A model generated the notes under the pieces. It saw only the letters and a list, made by a program, of their open reading frames with translations, searched no databases and was not told the origin of the DNA. This document shows, piece by piece, positions 48,622-64,000 of a stretch of DNA of 64,000 bases. The stretch is from Oscheius dolichura (Eukaryota; Nematoda; Chromadorea; Rhabditida; Rhabditidae), in NCBI GenBank assembly GCA_932521035.1, contig OW051497.1, forward strand, positions 8,990,001 to 9,054,000, read 5' to 3'. Positions within the stretch are counted from its first letter, which is position 1. Each line of letters opens with the position of its first letter. Position numbers and translations under genes: made by a program.

Positions 48622-50589
48622 TTCTGAAAGAGTTTGTACATATTTCATAACACAACTGGACAGAACAGTGAGAAAGGCGAATTTAAAGGACTAAAGTCGA
48701 ATTATATCCGTTTAGACTGTTTTAACGTCAGTTTCAGTGTACTTTTTGGATTTACAGCGAATTACCACACAAATGTGTGAAAAATGGGCCAAATCAATAA
48801 CGAATAAGCGTGAAGGCAAGAAATATAATACCTTTTGCCCGCGTTTTAAAATTTGAATGGGCAGCTGACCGGTTACAGGAGATCCGCACGATACACAGGC
48901 TGATCGCGGCGGGAACCAGTCTACCCGGCAACTTCTACGTTACATATTTATGTGGAATTTTTCAATTCGTAGATGGTTAATTAAAAATGCAACCTGGAGA
49001 TGTTGCTGTAACCCAATTATGGCATGATTTTGTCGAAGGAATTTCTTCTTTGTGGTGGTCCAGTTTGTAACGTTTTATTAAAAACGGATATACCGTAGTC
49101 CTCGAGGAAAACATGCCTAATGGCGCAAGAAACCGATAAAAAATGATTTATCCATTCAAGTAGTCAAGTTATACGCCATAATCATTTCAAGGAGGATGTT
49201 TCAGCAAATGTGGGTACAATAAAATATACAGTAACTTCGTTAGTAAAGTTCCATTGATTGACATTGTCAGATCAGCGACGGAAAGGACTAAATTAGTCTA
49301 CAAAGCCTTCCAGGAGTTATCAAAGTCTCCTTGCATTTTAGTAGGTAGGTCAAAAACTGTAGTAGATCGGAAAGTGTGATCGGAAAGTTCTATGCTTTTG
49401 TTTGTGCTGCACTGCATACCAGAAAAGTATTGTTGTGGTGGTACATTTGCCTTTCTACTAACGTTCAGAAGAATTCAGTCTTTTGAGGAAGTGAAGCAAC
49501 CCAAGCAACTACGCGTCGTAGCAGCTGAGAAGCCTTACGTAAATCAGAATTTCCCATGAATTTCATTCACGGAATTCTTCATCACATATCAGCTTTTAAC
49601 ATTCACTAAAGGTTTTATAACATTAGTCCAAACTTCCCCCATATTGGAAGTTCGAAAGAACAATTCTTTCTCAGCATTTTTTGGGCTCCCATTTGTCCTT
49701 GAGTCTACCCGCCAACAGCCACCCTCTGTGCTTTGTGTTTTAATTAAAGATGGCAGGCGTTGCTGGTTGGCCAGTTGCTAGAAAGATATCCGCGACCAGA
49801 ACACAAGTGAATATATCTAGCAGGGAAGCACATCCACATTGATATACCCTCGGCTTGTCTGAAAATGAATGGATTTGGATCACAATGTTCTCTATGAATC
49901 TAGCCTTGTAGCGGCCTCTAAACCGTTTGGCTTTTGTGGGTATGAGTATCGTTTTTTGTTTCCCAGATCTAGACTTATATTTCAACAATACTGGTGAAAT
50001 ATTCGGATGATGTCGAAAAGAAGAGCCTTGATTAGATTCCATTCAAGCAGAAAGAGGGTTTTGTTATTTTGCCAATAGAAAACATATCCTCCGTAGTAGA
50101 CATCTGCCTCCAGTTTTTTATTTAGAGTGAGAATACAATCGAATGGACAGGACAGACTTTATTTCAATAACCTCTAAATACAACCAAAGTATGTAGCATG
50201 GGGGGGGGGACGATTAAGAGGGATGACAGAGGGTAAAACGTAGAAGTTATGGGGAAGGAGTTTCATTTTTCAATTTCGTTGGTGTACCAGCAGCCTGGGG
50301 GAGGAAATCCGTATATATTATACATTTCAATCGGTTTAGTGGGAGGTGAAAATACAGAGTATTTCAGGGTTGTAAATTAAAAACGGGAAAACTTAATAAA
50401 AAGGAAACGAGGGAGGATTATAATATGCACAGATACAAGAACAACACATAACAATGGAAATAACTAGAATAGCCGAAAAAGCTGCACTAGAGAGGAAAAC
50501 AATCACGGGTATAATGAGATCCAAATAAATACAAGATGCGTAGTTTCAATAGGGCAAAAACGTGTGTGTGTGTCCTCCCAAATGAATGA
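48622..50589. other. Intergenic, no gene supported
   Basis: The minus-strand open frame at 49740-50042 (100 codons) has a possible C-terminal helix but no splice context or family likeness. A nine-base G run occurs near 50201-50209. Otherwise nothing is seen. Confidence 0.45.
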
Positions 50590-53500
50590 TTACTTCATCT
50601 CAGCGCCGCAGGTGAGAAGAGGAAGAATCATGGCCTGCTTCTTGTCCGTAGAGACATCCGACAGTTGTTGAAGAGAGCGCATGGGCTTCTCGTCGTTGTG
50701 ATCGCCTCGATTGACCAGATCCGTCAAAAGATCTTCCTCAATGTTACGGCGGAGAAGCTGGAAAAGAGCGGGTAAAGGCACTGTCCCTTTTTAGTGATCT
50801 TACATCGATAAGATCGGGGTCTAGGCGTTCCACGGCGTAATGAACGATGGTCTTTCCATTTGTGGCATCCTGTAAAATAAAAATGAGCCTTTTATTTGTT
50901 TGCCCATAATTCCCAAAGGATCAGGAACCAGGAAGGGACGTCTCGCCGAGTGGGTGTTTTAATTATATTCCATCCCCCGGGGTAATGTGTCAAACTGTAC
51001 ATGAACGGTATTCGCTCCAAGAAGTGTGCACTGTGCCGTTGTGACTTGTTTGGGTGCTGCGGCCTTTCTCGGCAAACAGTCCTCTCCCAAATAGTGTCAG
51101 CCCTCAGCGTGGTACGCACACATCCGAGATAACTAACCCTCCGTTCTCCCCTCGGGATGACAACAAAGACTTTGAGAGATTTCATAAGAGAGAAGAAATT
51201 CCGGTGGTCAGACAGGTCATCCTCCCCCGTGTCTCCCCTTCTGCGCGCCAAGTCCAGCTTTCGCCCCTCGGGCCCGTCGAGGCAGGCCCCTCTGGACAAT
51301 CGATGGGCGCGAGATAGAAAGGGAGACAGAGAGACGCATGCGATCAGTTGTTTTCAACGCTGCCGGCGTGTGTGAGCGAGAGAGAGAGACGCATGCAGAA
51401 CAAGGAAGTGCAAAGAGACAAGAACGCTTACAGGAATAGCGGGATCAGCCCCGGCTTTCAGAAGCGAGACAACAACATTCTTGTTATCGATGAGTCCCTG
51501 GGTAGCTTCATCAATAGCACCGTGATTGCGAATCGCCGTAAGCAAAGGTGTTTGTCCACGGCCGTTCACGGCGTTGAGATTGGTAGAGGACTCAGCACAG
51601 AGGAGCTAAAAGTTGTTATTTACATAGTGAGTCTGTCTTAAAATCTTACGTCAGTAATCTTATCCATTCCACGAGCTGCAGCATAATGAAGGCAGAAATC
51701 GCGGTCACCGCTAAGTGTCTGGTTATTAGGGTTGGCTCCAATTTCAAGGAGATAGGCGACGACTTCAGCGGAACGGCGCATGACGGCCAAGAAGAGCGGA
51801 CTCTCATGGTTCTTGTTCAGCCTGTCGAATGGCTTCTGATTCTTGGGGAAGTCCGTCTTCAGCAGGTGCTCTACAATGGAGTAGACCTTTCCAAGATCCA
51901 AATGAGCCGTGACGATGTGGAGAAGGGTGTTCTTGTCCTCATCTTGGAAGGACAGTCCCTGTGGAGCGAACTGAAAACGAAAAAGTTAGGTATCTTCCCA
52001 AGTTCAAATTACCTGGTAACACTTGAGTGCCCAAGCCCAGGAGCCTTCGAACTGCTCTTCTGGGATAATAGCCCTCAAGGCAGCTTTAGCTGGACGATCT
52101 CCCAACTTGCGGGGGCTCATGCGGCTGAAGGTTGGGGTGGTTGGGCCACTAAAGCCATTTATTCTCTTGCAAATTTGCATATCTCTTTTACCTCTGTCCA
52201 CCCTGAGGTCCTCCAGGACTGTGATTGGGAGCACTGACAGCACTCATCGGAGAATCAACGCCAGAGTCAACTGATGGAGGTCGAGAAGTTTTAGTGTACT
52301 CGTCGTCAGTCATGGTAGACGTGTACTGACGGGAGAACTTTAGAATAAAATCAGCAAGTTGATCGGGAAGCTGATCATTGCTGGTATCTTGTTGGAAAGC
52401 TGAAGAAATGGATAGATACCGTGCACTTATCCTGTTTACCTCGAACAGTATCAGACGTGACGTTTCCAGGCGAAGTCATACCAGGAGACTGACTGTAATA
52501 TCCCTGATCGGATGAGTAGGTGTCAGGAGTAGAAGATTGAGTGATGTAGCCGAGATTATCTGGAGAGTCCTGCCACTGTGAGATGCCGCACTCGTAGCCG
52601 GCACCGTAGTTGGAGAAAGCAGTGAAATCTTGAACAGGGGTCAGCGCTGCCGAACCGTATTGAGCCCCTGGAATCGATAACGGTTAACTTTGTATTTGTG
52701 TTACACTACCATTATTGTATGGATGATGATAAGCGTGGTAGCGTTCATGACGCACTGGACCACGAGACAGAAGTTCGCCGTCCTTTCCCTCCTCGCTGTC
52801 GCTGTGTTCCTCCTTGTCGTCCGCTTCCTCGTGCGCTCCCTCGTTCTTCTTCAGTTCCTTCTTGGGATCTTCCTTGTCCTTCTCTCCGTCTTCCTTCTTC
52901 TCCTTCTTCTCAGACTTGTCATCTTTTTGCGGCTTCTAAAACCCTCGGCACACGTGCACGTTATCCTAATTCGATTTACCTTCTTCTCATCCTTGTTGAG
53001 TAGATCACTGTACAAAGCAGGCGAACCAAACGAAAACTTGGATGTCGTGTTTGTTTTCTTAGCCACCAAAGAGGAACGAATGTTTTGAAGTGTTACGAAA
53101 TCCGAAGGGGATGCAGACGGTGTTTCCTGTAAGAAAAATCTACTTCCTCGTACAATCTCCCCAGTCTAATTTTCTTCGCGCATCCTCATCTAGTCTAGGC
53201 GTCAAGCCCGCTCTGCTGGATTGCGGGGTTGGTTAATCGGTGACGCTAATCAGGTGTCACGAGCAGTCTGTGACATAAGTTACTAATCACCTTCAATTCA
53301 GTCATTTCTATGAAATTTCAATGAAAGGGTTTACTAACAAGCGGCCAGCCACTCGCCCGCTAGCGGCGCCTATTTAGGTACAAAACCACGTAACGCGGAA
53401 GTAAATCGCACGTGGGTGGCACATGAGACTTTTAATAGCGTCAACTCGTCGCTGCCGGGGCTTCCATGCAATGAAAAACCGACTAACCTTTTCGTTTTTA

Positions 53501-53631
53501 ACTGCATCAAGCTTCTTGTCATTGAGTGAGAGTTGTTCCAAAAGGCCAGCGGCGTCTTCAGCATTACCAGGAAGTTGGCAGGGTACGGCGCGTGCCACTA
53601 GGCACGCACCATCTTTTACCTCAGTAGTCAT
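50590..53631 (-). CDS. Ikappa-B/Bcl-3-like ankyrin repeat protein
   Basis: Ten exons join in phase: 53631-53488, 53126-52980, 52935-52710, 52667-52440, 52399-52192, 52148-52013, 51970-51651 (last base 51650), 51605-51432, 50869-50804 and 50757-50590, giving 605 residues. The N-terminal half is disordered. It has a Lys/Glu/Asp-rich stretch (KKEKKEDGEKDKEDPKKELK) and a Ser/Tyr/Gln-rich stretch with many SP sites (SPDNLGYITQSSTPDTYSSD). From about residue 365 ankyrin repeats begin with FQDEDKNTLLHIVTAHLDL, then HESPLFLAVMRRSAEVVAYL, DFCLHYAAARGM, RGQTPLLTAIRNHG and GKTIVHYAVERLD. FQDEDKNTLLHI is close to the first ankyrin repeat of the nuclear Ikappa-B proteins (Bcl-3, IkB-zeta). Worms have two such proteins acting without NF-kB. 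The intron at 51431-50870 is the longest. Confidence 0.8.
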
Positions 53632-55154
53632 CAGTAGTAAATACTGTTGCTGGAAAATGGCTTATAAGCAGGTGAGGGCAGAAGCAGTTAAGAATATGAG
53701 AAGAAGGGGGAGGAGACAGGCGATTAACTAGGCGTAAAAACCGAGGAGATCAAAATAATATATCTCGGGATATTTATCCTGAAAGAGGAGGGAGCGGCCG
53801 GATAATACGGGAGATTTGTGTCGAAAGAGGGGAGGAATTATTTTTACATGTATGGGAGACAGACTGCTGATCCCAAACAGAGTCACGCGAGCGAAAGGTG
53901 AATCGGCGCAAAAAACGATCAGGACAATCAATTTCGCCCGGAGAGAAAGGTGAGAAGAAGAACTGTAACAAATGGTGTCCGAAGCAATTATTCAATTATG
54001 AAGAGGGATTTTTCTGAAGCCGAAGCAACAATTGACCGTGAAACTGCACGCAAGTGGCAGGCGTGGCGGCGCCGAGTGGGAGGAGCCAGGCTGGCAAGAC
54101 CGCACAGAAGAAGAGGGAGAACGATAGGGGATAGTTACCAATGGTAACTTCTAGCTACTGTCTCTGTCTCGGCGGGGATACTGTCTCTCACGGGTCCCCG
54201 CCACCGGGGCGCCCGTTCAAGCAGTGCCAGGCCTAATATTTGTCGGGGACCTCAATATTGATTGCGCCGCCGCCCCGCGCCGCCCAACTTTTTGATAAGT
54301 TCCTTGTCGGCGAGGTTCGTCGTCACATGACTGCGCCACTTGTTTTTGAAGATTACTGACGACGACGACGACGCTGGCTAACCGTTTAGGGATAAATGAG
54401 GCAAGGGCGAGAAGATTTGGGGCTGAACGAGATACCCTCCCACTCTCGATATAACATGAAAACCTGTTTGGAAACAACGATTCAACATTCATTCACCATT
54501 ACGAATCTAAATCCATTAGAATAAAATGTACACATCTTTCCCGAAAAAATAGTGAACTAGAAGGTTACGGTAAAGCAAAAACACAAAACGTTAACGAAGA
54601 AGACTAAGGAAAAGGAAAGGAAATGTGGTTACACGTGAAGAATAGAAAAAATGAGACTATAACCATGACAGAAAAATATTAGATGCTGGTACTGGACAAA
54701 TTGAACGATCAGTGAGGGGGTAGCTACGGTGGAGCACAAGGTAAGAGAAACGTTTTAAGCATCCATTATATACCGTAGTATAGAAAAGACGAAGTATGAA
54801 CACAGACAGCATCATCAAGATTGTAAATAAGTTAATTGGAGTTGAATTAAAACATGATACAGTATAAGGTAAGACGTGGGGGAAGACCTGCTTTAAAGGG
54901 CCCGGAAAAAGTCTCTCAGAATAAACAAATATTATAGGGATCAGAAGAAATGGACTTTAGATTAAGGGGAACACAAAAGAACCATCAACCGAAGGAACGG
55001 GAAATAATAATTGGAAAATAGGCGAATGCTTTGCGTAGGAGATGATACCAACTCCACCCATTTCAATCACCAGGTAGTCGAAGAAATCACAGAGAAGGAT
55101 TAAACTGAAAATGGGATACTGTATTTTCATAACTGTTATTGTCTCACCTAAAGA
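53632..55154. other. Intergenic and probable HIPK 3' UTR
   Basis: The left part should hold the promoter of the Ikappa-B-like gene and the right part the 3' UTR of HIPK. The open frames at 53728-53995 and 54217-54492 (both minus) have no protein-like pattern. Confidence 0.5.
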
Positions 55155-60184
<5,030 letters not shown>

Positions 60185-63002
60185 CAGGACCAAGACGGCA
60201 CACCTCGTCACTCAATACACCCGTTTTGTTTCTTATGCACTGGGCATGGATTAAATGAAGAGGTCCACCAGCCAACGTAAGAGTAACCGCCAAAGAAGAA
60301 GGACTTTTTGGTGGTTAACTGAAAATTTAACAAATTGCGTCGGTGGGGGAAGCTGTGACTTGTGAGAGAGCAAAGGAAAGAGCAAATACGAGATGGAGGG
60401 AAGAAGTATTAGAAGAAAACTGCTTATGTAAGTAAAGGGGCCCCTCTGTTCCATCCCTTAAGATAAGAGAAGAAATGGGAAAGACGAAAGATCTTTTATG
60501 CAAAGGAAAAGGGGTGGGCGAAGCGAAAGAGGTTGACTACCAGTAAGATCATGTGGCCGCCGGGTTACGGTAGATATGATAGAAAATGTTAGATGATGAA
60601 GAATAAGCGTACTTTTAACAAAGGAACAATGCAGGCAGGAATAATCGAGGCTATCCTTTCAAATACTGGCGGGCTATCCTGTGACTGGCTCATGGTTTGT
60701 AATGATAAATACGTGTGGTTGGAATTTACGAAATGTTGGAATGGAAATCATGTGATATAGGGGGAACGGTTTAATATCCACATCTGAACTGGAAAAGTCT
60801 TTTTACATGGTCAACGAAGCCCTTGGATTACTGTTTATGACCTAGATTCTAACACTAAAACTGATTCGTCAAAGATCGGGAAAATAAGACTTTTTCCTAT
60901 AAAAGATAACGTCAACTAATAGAAAACATTATTTGCTAGGTTCGGAATCTTCTAAACTAAGCTAGAAATCGTGGGTTTATCATGACAAAACCGGAAAATC
61001 AGTCGATGTGGGGATTGTTTTCGAAAACAACGTTTTCCCCCAGAAAAATAGGGAAATTGAGATATTCACAGGGTGGGGTGGATCCTCCCGGGTATAAAGA
61101 AGATCTTTGCCATATATTCAAGATGTATCTGGACGTACAGGACTGGTTCTAAAGCACCAAAGTTAATGTCGGGCCAGCGTTGTGCGCAGACACATAGAGA
61201 ATCGACCGGCCGACGACAGACGACGAGAGAGGCGCGCATGGACGCAGAGGAGAGTGCCACAAGGCCAACGCATAGGAACGAGAGACAGACAGAGAGGGAG
61301 AAACGGACGCAAAGACGGGCCTAACCTCACTCTCGGGCGCGTAGACAGACGAAAGAGATTTTCCTCCACCTCGTTTGCTTCCTCCCTCGTCTCGCCATTT
61401 ATTTTGAAAAAGCACACAGGCGGTGAAACGATGTCTTAGGGAATGACGATCTTTTTTTCGGCTGGGAAACTTTTTCACTAAACCGGAATCTAAACTTAGT
61501 CTGTGTGACCGGACGGCTCTTCCTCTTATCCCATACAAGGACGAAAAAAGTGAGAAAGTCACTGGATATCGACTTTGAAAATGACTGAACGTCTTCCTAA
61601 TGTTCATTGACGTAAAACTCTTTGTAATTCATTTCATCGACTGAAAGAACGTCATTTGATAGCGGAGAAAGAAATTTATCCAACAGCAACAGGTGTGCCG
61701 CCACTTTCAGAGATAGTGGGGGCACAAAGCCGTGACAACCACCAACCGGCTCTAAGTGAGCACCTTCCTGAAGGGAAATGAAGCTGAGTGGGAATGCCAG
61801 AGTCCATTTTCCGATAGAAAGAGATGTAGAAAGAGGGGGAGAGGGAGAGCTTAGCCATAGCGCACAAAGTACAGCTGCCCTAGAATATTCTTCCCAACAT
61901 CACGTGAGAGCACGAGAAACCTCTCAACAAATGCAGATCAAATTGGCTTCCATATCGAGGGACCAGCCAACAATTTGAGGTTTCCAACTGGTAAAGGGAT
62001 GAGGGTGGATGGCACTGCCAGTCAGCCGAGATATTTCTGTATCCCTTATGAAAGAGATCAAAGCTTAGCTTCGGATGTTTATGGAAAGCTGACTGGAAGT
62101 ATCCGGAGATTAACAGATGGGAGTCTCATCCCCCTTTTCACTAAATAGAACGGGCAGGTTAGAACGGTTTATCAACCTTGTTTGGTACCAATTTCGTAGT
62201 AAGAGCAGAGGTTATCTTTTAGTCGTGGCCTTCTCCCTGTTCCTTCTCTCTGTCTCTAAACGAGGCAAGATATGGGGTCGTAACTCTCCTGAGCTATTTG
62301 ACACCGATCACTCCTCCCGTGTCACACGATGATGACCCTATATCCACAGAGAACAAGGTCCCAAGAAGAAGAGAATAGGTCCTATATCGATTGTTCGAGT
62401 GACGGAGAAAGGCCAATCAAACGGCAGTCATTGTAAAACAGGTTCCTCAGAAGCAAAGATTGTTAAAGGGACCCGACGAGGGCAACTCGGACATGTCAAG
62501 TCTAGACTGTCAAATTAGAAAGTTCATCAGTCAGCTACCACCAAGGATACTACAGTTTCAACGAAAAAAGAAATCAAATGAGCCGCTACAAAGGAAGGAA
62601 AACATGTTTGTGGTTACGGTAGCTAATGAAGAGGCACGACGGAGGGAGGGAGAGGGGGTGAACGGGGGCAATTAGAAGCAGATGTGCGTTGCACTCATGG
62701 TGATGATCCCTTTTGGTCGGAAGAGGGCCCGGACGCGGGAACAGGCATTCCCTACCGGTAATATTACGGGAGGTCTCATTATCCGGGGATACATTCCCAC
62801 AATTTGTCGAGTGATAGTCTTTATTGATTATGGTTAATGAAAACGGCGTTGTCCCACAACATATAATGAGATCAAGTGCAGTTACTATTTGGCTTTGCGT
62901 TTGTCGTTTACATTAGAGAACAACTGAAATAGTACACAAGGAAAACCCGGAAAGGGTGGTTGCATGCAAGCATCTCCCTCCTTTTTCCCTTTTATGGGAT
63001 AT
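60185..63002. other. HIPK upstream region, no gene supported
   Basis: About 2.8 kb separate the HIPK start from the Rab stop codon. Open frames near 61150-61600 and 62117-62675 are arginine- or serine-rich and sit on both strands, which suggests base bias rather than coding. Untranslated first exons of HIPK may be here. Confidence 0.45.
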
Positions 63003-63393
63003 CTAGTAAAGACCGCCGCAGCATCTATACGAAGAAGGTTCGGCCGTGACGAGGTCTACAACACTTGTCGGTTCGTATTTCGTTCCCGTAGATGCTGACA
63101 ACAGCCGTCTGAATTGATTGTCTTTTCTGTATTGAAAACAGGCGATGATTACCTAGCAACATCGATGAATGCTTGATTTACATTGTGCCCTGTTTTGGCA
63201 CTCGTCTCAATGTAGGGAATGTTATAGCTCTGAAAGGAAATTGGCTATAACTTAATAACGAAGCAAATACTGTGGCTAGATGGCGGGCTTCCTCCGATCG
63301 AACCATTCTTGAATTCCCCAGGTCACACTTATTTCCGACCAGAATAACTTGCACATTGTCCTTACCATATTCTTTTATCTCACTCAGCCAACT
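63003..63393 (-). CDS. Rab-family small GTPase, 3' half (5' end outside the window)
   Basis: Exons 63393-63271, 63229-63153 and 63126-63003 join in phase and cover the second half of a Rab. The guanine-binding motif NKCD (VILVGNKCD) and the ETSAKTG motif (YIETSAKTGHNV) are both present, with SWLSEIKEYGKDN before and VNQAFIDVAR after. The hypervariable tail ends RCCGGLY, so the cysteine pair usually geranylgeranylated is four residues from the end. The exons with the P-loop and switch regions are not found up to 64000, so the intron before 63393 exceeds 600 bases. Rabs direct vesicle traffic; the subtype cannot be set from this half. Exon phases are 0, 0 and a split arginine codon. Confidence 0.85.
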
Positions 63394-64000
63394 CTGGAAA
63401 CGGAAGTGTTGTTGAGGAAGCCTGAGTCAGCCCCAAGACATTCATTTTTATATTATGAAATTGCCGCAGTAAAAAATTACATCTGTTAGGCAGCTGTCGG
63501 CACAAAAAAGACCAAAACGGACAAAAATAATTGTGTGGGATGAGGAATAGGAAGACTTCCCTTCGCATCCCCAGGAAAGAGAGATCTATGCATTAGTCAA
63601 AACAGCGTCATCGGGCTCCTGATTTTATTAAAAGTCAACAATTTATAAGTAGCTGCATAAAGTTAGATTGGCAAAATTAATGACGTCTATGGCATCTTAT
63701 GCATAGAATCAAATTGGCTCCGTTATTTCTCGAATGCACCAAACATGTAAAAGAAAGTAGGTAAACGACGTCGAAACAATTACAGGCACTGGGAAAAATT
63801 GCGCCTCACTGACTGTAAAGAGGTTTTCGAGTACAGTCAGTTGAAGCAAAATGAGTAAGTGTATTTTAAATAGGGAAAACTAATGTTAAACTGTTGTACA
63901 AAATGAGCAAACGTCTAACATGGAAACCGTCAGCGTTAGCTGAAGGGCGCAAAAACAGGTAGATTTTCAACATTGATATCCAAACTTGTGGACTTCTTGA

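Noticed and set aside
61149-61607. 152-codon minus-strand open frame upstream of HIPK
   Set aside because: It is open on both strands with Arg/Ser-rich translations, as expected from base bias; no domain seen.

Overview
The window is nuclear DNA from a nematode, or a close relative with a very compact gene style. Coding exons are small and joined by GT..AG introns, mostly 30-60 bases long. The gene content fits nematodes: an F-box protein of nematode type, a receptor L-domain gene like the worm insulin/EGF-receptor L-domain families, an Ikappa-B-like ankyrin gene, a HIPK kinase, a DRAM-type membrane protein and a divergent aquaporin. I cannot name the species. The exon models below were joined by hand, using splice sites and reading phase.

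Layout. 0.8-2.1 kb: two small inverted-repeat elements. 2.3-9.75 kb (minus): two tandem multi-pass membrane receptors with signal peptides; the upstream one has two receptor L domains fused to about seven membrane helices. 10.3-11.4 kb (plus): F-box protein. 11.6-12.5 kb (minus): aquaporin with both NPA boxes altered. 14.4-16.9 kb (plus): a secreted precursor ending in a noggin/Trunk/PTTH-like cystine knot. 17.1-17.8 kb (minus): unknown protein. 19.0-23.3 kb (plus): a large Gln/Gly/Pro-rich protein that looks GPI-anchored, converging on a 94-residue Meis-like protein without a homeodomain (23.4-24.1 kb, minus). 26-28.5 kb (minus): exon fragments I could not assemble. 28.5-37.1 kb: a pyrimidine-rich gene-poor stretch.

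37.1-43.1 kb (plus): an ESE/ELF3-type ETS transcription factor (Pointed domain, AT-hook, ETS domain) with two alternative last coding exons that each rebuild the second half of the ETS domain. 45.6 kb (minus): tRNA-Cys(GCA). 46.9-48.6 kb (minus): DRAM/TMEM150-like protein. 50.6-53.6 kb (minus): Ikappa-B/Bcl-3-like protein. 55.2-60.2 kb (minus): HIPK kinase. 63.0 kb to beyond the window edge (minus): 3' half of a Rab GTPase.

Most neighbours look unrelated and I see no operon-like spacing. The exceptions are the tandem receptor pair and the two same-strand signalling genes (HIPK upstream of Ikappa-B). The candidates for something new are the L-domain/multi-pass receptors, the cystine-knot precursor, the alternative ETS half-domains and the aquaporin with altered pore boxes.
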